A stretch of DNA of 37,449 bases, from NCBI GenBank assembly GCA_903905665.1, contig CAIVHJ010000381.1:1-37449 (forward strand), read 5' to 3'. How positions within the stretch are numbered: the stretch's first letter is position 1; each line of letters begins with the position of its first letter. Positions 16,156 through 24,782 of the stretch are shown one piece after another. Origin of the DNA: an uncultured Phycisphaerales bacterium (GTDB lineage Bacteria; Planctomycetota; Phycisphaerae; UBA1845; CAIVHJ01). Below the pieces are notes generated by a model. It made no database searches, was not told the origin of the DNA, and saw nothing but the letters and a program-made list of their open reading frames with translations. The position numbers were made by a program, and so were the translations under genes.

Positions 16156-17691
16156 TTACGGCAATGGAAGCGCATGACCCGGTGGAAGTTCAATTGACCC
16201 CGCATACATCGGCGCCGGGTCTAATTCGTCTGGTGGAATCAGCATGGGTTGCCATTCATCGGCACCCATGTCCACGCGACCGTCATGCACCCGCGGTTCA
16301 CCGTCAATATCCGTTTCGCCCGGTGATGGAACATACGCCGGATCACCGGCATTCACACATGGGGAATGTCGTTGCAAATGATACCCAACTGCTGCAAACA
16401 ACGGATCGGCATTGATGTTGCCACCACCCCAGGACAAAGTACCGCATTGAACATAAATACCTTCTTGGCCACCTTCAATATCACTATGGTGAACCATCAA
16501 AGTAGAACATCCCATAGTGCTGACATTGATACTGATTTGCGGTGTCCAATCCGGTGTCGGATCGTAAAGATTCTGATTTCCCCAAACCACACTGTCCGCG
16601 ATTGTGCTTTCACCACAACCCAGAATGACCACAAACCCCAATTCTCCAATCGAGAAGCCTTGAGATTGATTATCTGTGATTGTGCAATTTCGGATTTCGG
16701 CTGAATAACCACCGACAAGTAACATGGTCGGTGTTTTCGATATGTTTTGCGAAATCACGTTATCGAAGAATCGAGGGTGTCCACCACTGACCTGGCTGAG
16801 GGCAACCACGCCACCGATCACATTGCGAGAGGTGTTTTCGTTCTCGCGGATCAGGCATGTCGTGATGAGCGGGCTCCCTGAACGAGAATAAATCGCTGCC
16901 GCCGCTTGTGAGACATTATTCTGAATTACACAGCGGGAAATCGTCGGACTGGCTTCCCAGATAAAGACGCCGCCGCCGATTCGGCCCTGGAATGGGTACA
17001 CAGGATGAACGGTCCCGGAACCATGGATCAACGTGAGACCGTCGAGTACAGAATCGGTGCCCTCAGCGTTTCGGAAAGTAACCACACTGCCGCTTTGGTT
17101 ACCGTCGATGATGGTGTGTGCCACAATATCGTCATCTGCAGGAACGGCGCTCTGAACCGTGATGGCCTTCCCAAGGAAATCGACGTTTTCGACATAGGCA
17201 TCTCCGGTGCAGTCGATGCCGACGAAGTTGCGCGGCAAAACGACGACTGTGTCGCCGTCAGCAGCGGCGTCGATGGCGCTCTGGATCGTGCTATAGCCGA
17301 AGGCGCCGTTGCATTCGACCAGCAGGACGTTGCCACGCGACTGCGCCCGAATGTCGTCAATCGCCTGTTGCACTTCCGGCAGGAGATCGACAATCGGTTC
17401 GGGCGACACGTCCCCTGACTGGAGCGGATATGAGGTCAAATCTCCGCTCTCTAACGGTCGCGGTTCTCGGTTCAATCCGAAATCCACATGACCCCCTGCT
17501 TGCGCAGAGGGCTCTGATGGTGCCGGACGCGTCTCTGATGCCTCCATCACTGCGACAGATGCATCCATCGCCGGCTGGGAGATTTTGGTAACAGGATCGG
17601 TTTGTAGTTTCTCCTGCGCCCCCAGCGGGGGATTCAGAGCCGCAACCCAGAACATCAGACCCAACATGGACCATACTTCTTTGCGTTTCAT
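16156..17691 (-). CDS. Secreted right-handed parallel beta-helix protein
   Basis: Signal-peptide-like N-terminus MKRKEVWSMLGLMFWVAALNPPLGAQ; IQSAIDAAADGDTVVVLP; repeated SPTISRCVIQNNVS, SPLITTCLIRENE, AEIRNCTITDN; C-terminal SPCVNAGDPAY...DIDGEPRVHDGRVDMGADE. Confidence 0.88.
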   Translation of the reverse strand: MKRKEVWSMLGLMFWVAALNPPLGAQEKLQTDPVTKISQPAMDASVAVMEASETRPAPSEPSAQAGGHVDFGLNREPRPLESGDLTSYPLQSGDVSPEPIVDLLPEVQQAIDDIRAQSRGNVLLVECNGAFGYSTIQSAIDAAADGDTVVVLPRNFVGIDCTGDAYVENVDFLGKAITVQSAVPADDDIVAHTIIDGNQSGSVVTFRNAEGTDSVLDGLTLIHGSGTVHPVYPFQGRIGGGVFIWEASPTISRCVIQNNVSQAAAAIYSRSGSPLITTCLIRENENTSRNVIGGVVALSQVSGGHPRFFDNVISQNISKTPTMLLVGGYSAEIRNCTITDNQSQGFSIGELGFVVILGCGESTIADSVVWGNQNLYDPTPDWTPQISINVSTMGCSTLMVHHSDIEGGQEGIYVQCGTLSWGGGNINADPLFAAVGYHLQRHSPCVNAGDPAYVPSPGETDIDGEPRVHDGRVDMGADEWQPMLIPPDELDPAPMYAGSIELPPGHALPLP

Positions 17692-17951
17692 GGCTTGTGC
17701 CTCCTAAAATGGAACCTTTCTGACTGATCGAGAAATCCCATTGATTTCCCATCCATCTATAAAGGCGCAAAAGGAAGCCCAAACAGCTCATGTTTTTTGA
17801 AAAAATTTTACACGCCCTATCTCCTTGAAAACAAAAGACTTGCGAGATTTCTGCCCAATCCAATAAAATAAAAACCGACACAGGTTCGGTCCTTGGAACT
17901 TCCACCCGCTCTCTCACAGTCGCGGTTCGGAAGCGCAGTCGGAGAAGACAT

Positions 17952-18785
17952 TCATGGTTTTTTCGGGGGGTTCAGAGGTTCGAGTTCGATGGGCCAGGAT
18001 TTTGTTTTGGAGGGAAGTTGGAAGTCGGACATTTTCAGGTCGGAGTTTTTCTTGACATTCGAGAAGACGGCGGATTTTCGGGTGTTTTCTTTTTTGTCGT
18101 GCAGGACCACCCGAATTGGAAGTCCGCAGGCCGTCAGTTTGTCGCTATTGGAGATGAACAATTCGATGCGGGAATACCGTTCGGCGAGGCGGCTGTCGGA
18201 TTTGGGAGTGCAGAGAAGGTGGTCGGTAGATTCGGGATCGTCAGGAGCGGGAGGGGCGAGGACGATGTCGAAGTGTTTTAGGATTTCGTCTTTTTTTTCA
18301 CCGAGCGGCAGAGGGACAGGTCCTTCGCCGAGTTTGAAGGGGTCGCTTTTTTCGCCGGGTGAGGCAAGTTCGCGTTTGACAATGGTGTTGGCGGGTTCCT
18401 TGGCTTCGATCAGCCAGTGACCGTCGAAAACATACCACTGCTGGTTCTTGTGCCGGTTAATGCCATCGTTCCATTCATCAAAGTGGACCATGAAGGCGGA
18501 TTCGGTCGGTGACTTAATCAGAAGGACGTTGCCCTGATAGTTCTGAACTTCGTCGGGATCGTCGGGGTTGATCTTGATGGTTTGCAGAACGGAATAAGCC
18601 ACGTCGGCGCTGAGGTCGCGGAGCTGTGCACCGGCTTGTTCCATTCGATCCAGAACCAGCGAAACATCCTGCACGGGGGGCGTTCGTTCGGTGGTGATTC
18701 CCGCGGCGGGATTTTGGCAGGCGAAGGCCGCCAGTCCGATTGTCCCGAGTATCCACCCTATGGAGTTGAATAGATCGATCGACAT
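17952..18785 (-). CDS. LolA-like/outer-membrane lipoprotein-sorting-like protein
   Basis: N-terminal hydrophobic segment; RMEQAGAQLRDLSADVAYSVLQTIK...YQGNVLLIKSPTESAFMVHF...WYVFDGHWLIEAKE...GLPIRVVLHDKKENTRKSAVFSNVKKN. Start taken at ATG 18785. Confidence 0.72.
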   Translation of the reverse strand: MSIDLFNSIGWILGTIGLAAFACQNPAAGITTERTPPVQDVSLVLDRMEQAGAQLRDLSADVAYSVLQTIKINPDDPDEVQNYQGNVLLIKSPTESAFMVHFDEWNDGINRHKNQQWYVFDGHWLIEAKEPANTIVKRELASPGEKSDPFKLGEGPVPLPLGEKKDEILKHFDIVLAPPAPDDPESTDHLLCTPKSDSRLAERYSRIELFISNSDKLTACGLPIRVVLHDKKENTRKSAVFSNVKKNSDLKMSDFQLPSKTKSWPIELEPLNPPKKP

Positions 18786-19001
18786 GAGCAGTGTCCTTTT
18801 TCGCAAGATGCAGGGTCTTGGGATATAGATCGCGACTGACTCTCCCCTGTCCCTCTCTGAGAAGGAAGGGAATAATAGATTCTTCGTTTGATGGTTATAT
18901 CGCAGACTGGCGAAAAAGTCATGCCTGGTCTCAGTCGGGTGTTTGCCGCCTGTGAGATCGTCCACTGAATTACCGATGCAGGAGTCGGCAAGAGAATGAA
19001 T

Positions 19002-19748
19002 TTATGGTTCCGTACGGCGAACGTAGCATAGCGATCCAATCAGAAATGCAAGCGGGCTTAGAATAAGGCAGGTATAGAGATACCATTCTTCGGCAGGGGC
19101 TTGCCGCGCGGACTCAAAAGGTGGATCCACCACCCAGGCCCAAAACCAGACTCCCATGGAGACAATCAAAGGGGAAGCCAAACCAATACAGGTGTCGATG
19201 GCGGGACTGTTCAAAAAGGAAGAGAACAACCAGGCGACACAGAACATCAATAGGGCCGTGGCGGTCATGTACAACAACGGCGGCGCGATCATATCGGCCA
19301 ATTCGTTAGGCTGAACAGGAAGCCTGCCTTCGGCGGAGAATTTCTGGTAATAAGCGGCTACGATTCCAGCCAGAATCAGTCGGTACAATAAGTAAATGAT
19401 CAGGCAGGTTCCGACGTTGAATATGATTTTGTGTGTCAATGCCGTGCGACGAGAAATCGGCAAATAGGCGAGGAATTCCGCCGAGCGATCATACCGTTCA
19501 CCGGTCAGCGAATATCCTCCCAACAAAGCCCATGTCAGCAACGAAAGACAGCCGCTTCCCATGGTGGGTACCAACCATTTTTCAAGCCAAACTTGCCAAA
19601 CTTGCGGGCCCCAATTGTTGGTCGACCAAAAGAGGTCGCGATAAAGTTCGACGCAAATCACAATCACAAACGGCAAGACGAAGGCCACCACGCCCGCGAT
19701 TAACACCGAACGGTTTTGGCGATATTCCTTCCAGAGCAACGCTTTCAT
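19002..19748 (-). CDS. ABC-2 type transporter permease
   Basis: MKALLWKEYRQNRSVLIAGVVAFVLPFVIV..., multiple transmembrane segments. ATG 19748 overlaps the ATPase stop by 4 nt. Confidence 0.85.
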   Translation of the reverse strand: MKALLWKEYRQNRSVLIAGVVAFVLPFVIVICVELYRDLFWSTNNWGPQVWQVWLEKWLVPTMGSGCLSLLTWALLGGYSLTGERYDRSAEFLAYLPISRRTALTHKIIFNVGTCLIIYLLYRLILAGIVAAYYQKFSAEGRLPVQPNELADMIAPPLLYMTATALLMFCVAWLFSSFLNSPAIDTCIGLASPLIVSMGVWFWAWVVDPPFESARQAPAEEWYLYTCLILSPLAFLIGSLCYVRRTEP

Positions 19749-20656
19749 CTCTGTACCCTCCGCCCCTTGATGTAGTCCTTGAAAATGTCTTCCAAGGTCA
19801 GATCGATCACTTCGACGTCCTGCACGGGATTGGTGCTCTTGAGTTGCAAAGGCAGATCGGACGTAAAGTTTCCCACGGTTACCAACCATTCGCGCCCCTG
19901 TACACGCTGCCAAATGGTGTGGGCAGGCGGTTGTTTGGGTTGGCAACCGTCGCGTAAAACACCACGGATGCGTTTGGTTTCTTTCAACAGATTGTCCATG
20001 CTGGAGAGCGTCAGCAGTTCCCCCCGGTCGATAATTCCCACCGTTTGCACCATTCGTTGAACATCGCCCAGCAAATGGCTGGAAAATACCACCGTCCGAT
20101 GCTGGTCCGCCAAATTCGCCATCACTCCTTCCAGAAACTCCTCCCGTGCGATGGGATCCAAACCGCCCATCGGTTCGTCCAGAATCAATACCTCAGGATC
20201 GTGGGCCAGCGCCAATACCAGTGATAATTTGGCCAGCATTCCTTTGGAAAGATGCCTGACTTTTTTGCCGCCCCCCAGATCAAATCGCTTCAGCATCTCG
20301 CCGCACAACGGTTCGTTCCAGGTCGGATAAAATGATCGACAGAAATTAATCGCCTCGCCGACACGCATCCAACGGTGAATAAAGTTTTGCTCCGGCACAT
20401 ATCCGAGTCGTTGTTTGATCGTCTGAGGATGGGAAGAAACATCCAGACCCAGAATGTTCATGCGACCGTTCGTGCACGGCAGGATGCCCATCATCATTTT
20501 CAGCGTGGTGGTCTTTCCGGCGCCGTTGGGACCGATCAGACCGAAGGCGGTTCCTTTGGGAACACAGAAGGACAAATCACGAACCGCCGTCGTGGAGCCA
20601 AAAACTTTGGCGACGTTCTTCAGTTCTATCACTGTGTCTGGTGCTTCCGAAACCAT
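19745..20656 (-). CDS. ABC transporter ATP-binding protein
   Basis: Walker A GPNGAGKTT, signature LSKGMLAKLSLVLALAHDPEVLILDEPMGGLDP, H-loop VFSSHLLGDV. Confidence 0.95.
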   Translation of the reverse strand: MVSEAPDTVIELKNVAKVFGSTTAVRDLSFCVPKGTAFGLIGPNGAGKTTTLKMMMGILPCTNGRMNILGLDVSSHPQTIKQRLGYVPEQNFIHRWMRVGEAINFCRSFYPTWNEPLCGEMLKRFDLGGGKKVRHLSKGMLAKLSLVLALAHDPEVLILDEPMGGLDPIAREEFLEGVMANLADQHRTVVFSSHLLGDVQRMVQTVGIIDRGELLTLSSMDNLLKETKRIRGVLRDGCQPKQPPAHTIWQRVQGREWLVTVGNFTSDLPLQLKSTNPVQDVEVIDLTLEDIFKDYIKGRRVQR

Positions 20657-21048
20657 TATGTCCCGCCCCCTTCTCTAACGCCGGAATCACTCATCGCACG
20701 ATCAAAAATTCCTCGAATGGATTCCTCGGAAATATTCGCAGAACGCGCCAAAACAATCCCCTGTGAAAAGGACCCGCGGGCAGCCTGCTCCAGTTGATTT
20801 CGCGCGACCCGTACTCCCTGTTCGGTTACAACGAACCCGACCCCGCGACGCAATTCCACCAAACCCTCCCAATCCAACTCGTCGTACGCACGCTGCACGG
20901 TATTGGGATTGACAACCAGTTCGATCGCCAAGGCCCGGATGGAAGGCAACATTTCACCGGGGCGGTGTATTCCCGCCGCCACCCGGCCGCGAACGTGGTC
21001 GGCGATCTGTTGATAAATAGGCACCGAAGTGTTGGTGTTAATTGACAT
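20656..21048 (-). CDS. GntR-family (YtrA-like) transcriptional regulator
   Basis: VPIYQQIADHVRGRVAAGIHRPGEMLPSIRALAIELVVNPNTVQRAYDELDWEGLVELRRGVGFVV; single-base overlap with the ABC ATPase gene. Confidence 0.93.
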   Translation of the reverse strand: MSINTNTSVPIYQQIADHVRGRVAAGIHRPGEMLPSIRALAIELVVNPNTVQRAYDELDWEGLVELRRGVGFVVTEQGVRVARNQLEQAARGSFSQGIVLARSANISEESIRGIFDRAMSDSGVREGGGT

Positions 21049-21071
21049 GCTGGGGAGGCCCGTATCAGACT

Positions 21072-21121
21072 TACTGTATTATATATCTAGTACAGTATAA
21101 CACAGAATCAGTGATTGTCAA
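21072..21121 (-). promoter_or_regulatory. Candidate sigma-70 promoter (TTGACA, 16 nt, TATACT) with overlapping operator TACTGTA-N12-TACAGTA
   Basis: Minus strand: -35 TTGACA at 21121-21116, -10 TATACT at 21099-21094; inverted repeat arms 21072-21078 and 21091-21097. Confidence 0.7.
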
Positions 21122-21176
21122 GATTGAATCAAAATACGGATGAAAGATGCTTTGTATCTTATTATAGTTTCAGTGA

Positions 21177-21773
21177 TTATATCAATTTGTCGTCTGCGAT
21201 ACGGTCGGTCAGTTCGCGCAGGCTGGTGATGACGAGATCGGCTTGGGACGTGTATTCGACTTCGTGATGGAGTCGGTTGCCCAGCATCAAAATGGGTGTG
21301 GCGCCGGCAGAACGAGCACTCAGCAGGTCGAACAGATAATCGCCGACGACCCAAGCAAATTCGGGGGGGATGTTGAAGTGTTTGCAGATGTCCCAGACGG
21401 GTTGTGGGGAAGGTTTGACGGGGCCGTCATCGCGGGTGTGAATGAAGTCCACGATGAGGTTGTGTCGGGTCAGGACGGTTTGTGTCGATCGGCGGGAATT
21501 GCGAGTGGCGATGGCGGTTTTGATGCGGCGGGCGCGCAGGAATGTCAGGAGTTCGTGTGCGCCGTCGTGAAGGGTGGATTGTTGGGCGGCGACTTCTTCA
21601 TGGCGGTGGAGAATTTCCCAGGCACGGGTTTGTTCATCGGGAGTCATTTTTTCGATGGCTTCGAGAATCGTGCCCTCGATGCCAATTTCGGTGCGAATGG
21701 ACTCGAAGTCCAGAAACGGTTCGGTCAAGGTTCCGTCCATATCGAAAATGATCAGTTTGGGGTGATTTTGCAT
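21177..21773 (-). CDS. HAD-superfamily hydrolase
   Basis: IIFDMDGTLTEP, TAIATRNSR, KPSPQPVWDICKHF, WVVGDYLFDLLSARSAG. Start taken at ATG 21773. Confidence 0.92.
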   Translation of the reverse strand: MQNHPKLIIFDMDGTLTEPFLDFESIRTEIGIEGTILEAIEKMTPDEQTRAWEILHRHEEVAAQQSTLHDGAHELLTFLRARRIKTAIATRNSRRSTQTVLTRHNLIVDFIHTRDDGPVKPSPQPVWDICKHFNIPPEFAWVVGDYLFDLLSARSAGATPILMLGNRLHHEVEYTSQADLVITSLRELTDRIADDKLI

Positions 21774-21843
21774 CGAGTTCGTGATCCCATAAAATGACGT
21801 CGGTAGAAATTCGATCCCTTCGTGGTCAAGTTCAGGCTGAAGA

Positions 21844-24585
21844 ATGCCCCCAACCACCTACGAATCATTTTACCTCTGGGAGTTGAGTTACAAAACGGCG
21901 CAGCGTCGCCGTCCCGATCCGCCGGCGCCGTGGGTGTTGTTGGCGGTGGGTCTGATGCTGGGGATTGTCCTCGATGCCCGGTATCCCATTCAGACGCTCG
22001 TGGTGGTGATTTCCTTTCTGACTGCTGGCGGGGTGGCCATATTTTGGGGGCGACGGGGTGTGGTAAGTGCGGTGGCGGTGCTGATTTGCGCCACGGCAGC
22101 CGGGGCGTATCTGTACGACGTGAACTACCGATTTCTTCCTGCCGATCACATTGCACATTTTGTTCGCGACGAGCCGTATCTGACCACGCTGGAAGGGCAG
22201 GTCGTGGCCACGCCGCAGCGGAGCAAGAGTGCTCATCCGTATTTTGGGAAAGGAGGGCCGACGCGCTCGACGTGGGTGTTGTCGGTGGAGAAGGGTTATG
22301 GTCCGCGCGAGGCGACAGTGCTCAGCGGGTTGGTCCGCGTGACGGTGTCGGAGGCGACGTACGATGTTCGAGAGGGGGATCGGGTTCGGGTTTTTGGCGA
22401 GTTGCACGGGACGACGCTTCCGGAGAATCCGGGGCAGTGGAACGCGTCGGAATCTCGTCGATATCAGGGCGTTTATGCAGAGTTGCATGCGTTGTATCCC
22501 GAGGCGGTTGAGAAGTTGTCACCGGCACCGGGAGGTTGGTCGCATCAGTTTTTGGGTCGGGTGCGTCAAGAGGCGCGGACCTTGTTGCTGCATCGGACGT
22601 ACGTGAACCATCCGGCGGAGCGGTCGCTGCTGGCGGCGTTGATCCTGGGTCAGCGGACGGAATTGGATACGAAGTTGATGGAGATATTCCGGTTGACGGG
22701 GACGGCGCACTATTTGGCGCTGAGCGGAGCCAACGTGGGGATGGTGGCGATGTTCATCTGGATGGTGGGGCGGATATTGAAGTGGACGAGGCGGATGACG
22801 GGGGTGGTGGTGCTGGTTGTGTTGCTGGTGTTTTCCATTTTGGTGGAGCCGTGTTCGTCGGTTTGGCGGGCGACGATCATGGCTGGATTTTTCTGTCTGT
22901 CGTTTATTTTGCGGCGGCCGGTGAGCGTGTTGAATAATCTGGCGATGGCGGTGATCGTGCTGTTGCTGTGGAATCCGATGCAGTTATTCGACGCAGGGTT
23001 TCAACTGTCGTTCGTGGTGACGCTGGGTTTGGTGTCGCTGGTGTCGGTTTTGGATTGGCCGCTGCGTTTTGCGCTGGGTTCGGCTGGTCGCTCTTTGCTG
23101 AAGAATTCTCCGGTACCGAGGGATCGGGAATCGGGTTCGTCGTCATCGGGCGGGGTGAACAAAACATTGCCGGTTGAACCGGTCGAAGATCATACATTGC
23201 TGGGGGAAGTGCGAAGTCGGATCGTTCCGGAGATGAAGTTTTTGTTTGTTCGCAATCTGCATTCATACAACCTCGTGTGCGCAGTGTGCTGGCTGGTGGT
23301 GGCGCCGCTCGTGGCATATCACTTTCATCAGTTGTATTTGTACGGTTGGCCGTGCACGTTGATCACGTGGCCGCTGATTACAGTGATCACGGTGCTTGGA
23401 ATGATCAAATTATTGCTGGGGTTGATTTGGCCCGGCAGCGCAATCGTGACGGGATTTCTGCTGGAGGGCGCCACGGGTGTTTTGGTGTGGTTGCTTCGAC
23501 ATTTGGCGATGCTGCCGGCGACCCGCCTTGATGTACCGGTGCCGCCGTTGTGGTGGTTGGCGTTGTATTACGGCTTTTTGGTGTTGGTTTTGATGTGGCG
23601 GAGGCCGGAGTTGTTTCGCGGGGTGATTTCGCAAAGGGGTTCGAATTCAGGTTTGGCTGGGGACTGTTCGGGTGTGCAGGAACGCGGACTCTGGTTGACG
23701 TGGAAGTACCCTGCGGCACTCGGAGCCGTTGTTTTGTTGACGGTGGGGGCGGCGTATTGGCCGCGGAGCGTCACGCAGGAATTTCGGATCACGACGTTGT
23801 CGGTTGGGGCGGGTCATGCGTCGATACTGGAAATGCCCGATGGTTCGGTGTGGCTTTTCGATGCCGGGGCGCAGATGGATTATGACATTGGGCGACTCGT
23901 TGTCGTGCCGGCGTTGCAGTCGCTGAATATTCGACGGATTGATACCGCGCTCGTGAGCCATCCGAATTTTGACCATTATTCGGGTCTGCTGAGCGTGGAT
24001 GATCATGTGCCGATCAGACAGGTTGTGATGACGAATCATTTTCGGCGACTGGCGGGATCGGACGGGGCGGACAAAGTTTTTCTGGATCATCTCCGGGATC
24101 GCGGGATCCCGATTGCGGAAATCAATCGAGACGATGGTACGTGGATTAAATCATTCGAGGGTTCATCGGGCGTGCGACTGGAAGTGCTTTGGCCTCCTTC
24201 GGATTTACCGGAAAATACGGCGTCCAACGACACGGCGCTGGTGGTGCGGTTTTCGTATTCGGGTCACAGCGTGTTGTTTACGGGGGACATCGACCGATCG
24301 GCGGAATCGCAGTTGCTGGATTCGGGTTTGGATTTGCGGGCGGACGTGTTGATGGTGCCGCACCACGGCAGCGTGAATCGGATGACCGGGCGTTTTGTGG
24401 AGGCGGTGGGTCCGAAATACATTGTGATGTCGAGCGACAAGCGCCGGGTGGAGTGGTCCGACGAGTTGGCGGAAATTCTGAAAAACCAGGCGGTATTCAA
24501 CACCGCCGACGTCGGGGCGGTCACGATTCTTTTGTCGCAGCAGGGATTGTCGTTGACGGGGTTCCAGAAAAACCGTTCAGAGTGA
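21844..24585 (+). CDS. comEC: ComEC/Rec2-family DNA internalization protein with C-terminal metallo-beta-lactamase domain
   Basis: LLAALILGQRTELDTKLMEIFRLTGTAHYLALSGANVGMVAMFIW; MBL part LSVGAGHASILEMPDGSVWLFDAG, VSHPNFDHYSGL, VLFTGDI, VPHHGSVN. Confidence 0.93.
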   Translation: MPPTTYESFYLWELSYKTAQRRRPDPPAPWVLLAVGLMLGIVLDARYPIQTLVVVISFLTAGGVAIFWGRRGVVSAVAVLICATAAGAYLYDVNYRFLPADHIAHFVRDEPYLTTLEGQVVATPQRSKSAHPYFGKGGPTRSTWVLSVEKGYGPREATVLSGLVRVTVSEATYDVREGDRVRVFGELHGTTLPENPGQWNASESRRYQGVYAELHALYPEAVEKLSPAPGGWSHQFLGRVRQEARTLLLHRTYVNHPAERSLLAALILGQRTELDTKLMEIFRLTGTAHYLALSGANVGMVAMFIWMVGRILKWTRRMTGVVVLVVLLVFSILVEPCSSVWRATIMAGFFCLSFILRRPVSVLNNLAMAVIVLLLWNPMQLFDAGFQLSFVVTLGLVSLVSVLDWPLRFALGSAGRSLLKNSPVPRDRESGSSSSGGVNKTLPVEPVEDHTLLGEVRSRIVPEMKFLFVRNLHSYNLVCAVCWLVVAPLVAYHFHQLYLYGWPCTLITWPLITVITVLGMIKLLLGLIWPGSAIVTGFLLEGATGVLVWLLRHLAMLPATRLDVPVPPLWWLALYYGFLVLVLMWRRPELFRGVISQRGSNSGLAGDCSGVQERGLWLTWKYPAALGAVVLLTVGAAYWPRSVTQEFRITTLSVGAGHASILEMPDGSVWLFDAGAQMDYDIGRLVVVPALQSLNIRRIDTALVSHPNFDHYSGLLSVDDHVPIRQVVMTNHFRRLAGSDGADKVFLDHLRDRGIPIAEINRDDGTWIKSFEGSSGVRLEVLWPPSDLPENTASNDTALVVRFSYSGHSVLFTGDIDRSAESQLLDSGLDLRADVLMVPHHGSVNRMTGRFVEAVGPKYIVMSSDKRRVEWSDELAEILKNQAVFNTADVGAVTILLSQQGLSLTGFQKNRSE

Positions 24586-24720
24586 TGATCACGTACCGAA
24601 AAACTCCATCCAAAATCATGAGTAAACGAGCGCGGCAGCGTTGTGTTTTCACAGTCACGAAAACAGCGTGCAAGAAGACGGTGCGATCATGTCTGCCCCC
24701 CCGTTGGTTGCATTCATTTT

Positions 24721-24736
24721 GGTGGGCAAGCCCACC
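24721..24736. repeat. Palindrome GGTGGGC-AA-GCCCACC between convergent genes
   Basis: Perfect 7-bp arms with a 2-nt spacer, within TTTTGGTGGGCAAGCCCACCCTACG, between the comEC end (24585) and the MMPL gene end (24783). Confidence 0.6.
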
Positions 24737-24782
24737 CTACGAAACTACGAAACTGAAAGGGAGGGGGGTATTGGAATAGGTT

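Noticed and set aside
22536-24779. Gly-rich plus-strand ORFs in alternative frames of comEC
   Set aside because: Low-complexity translations arising from G/T-rich comEC codons; no start or motif support.
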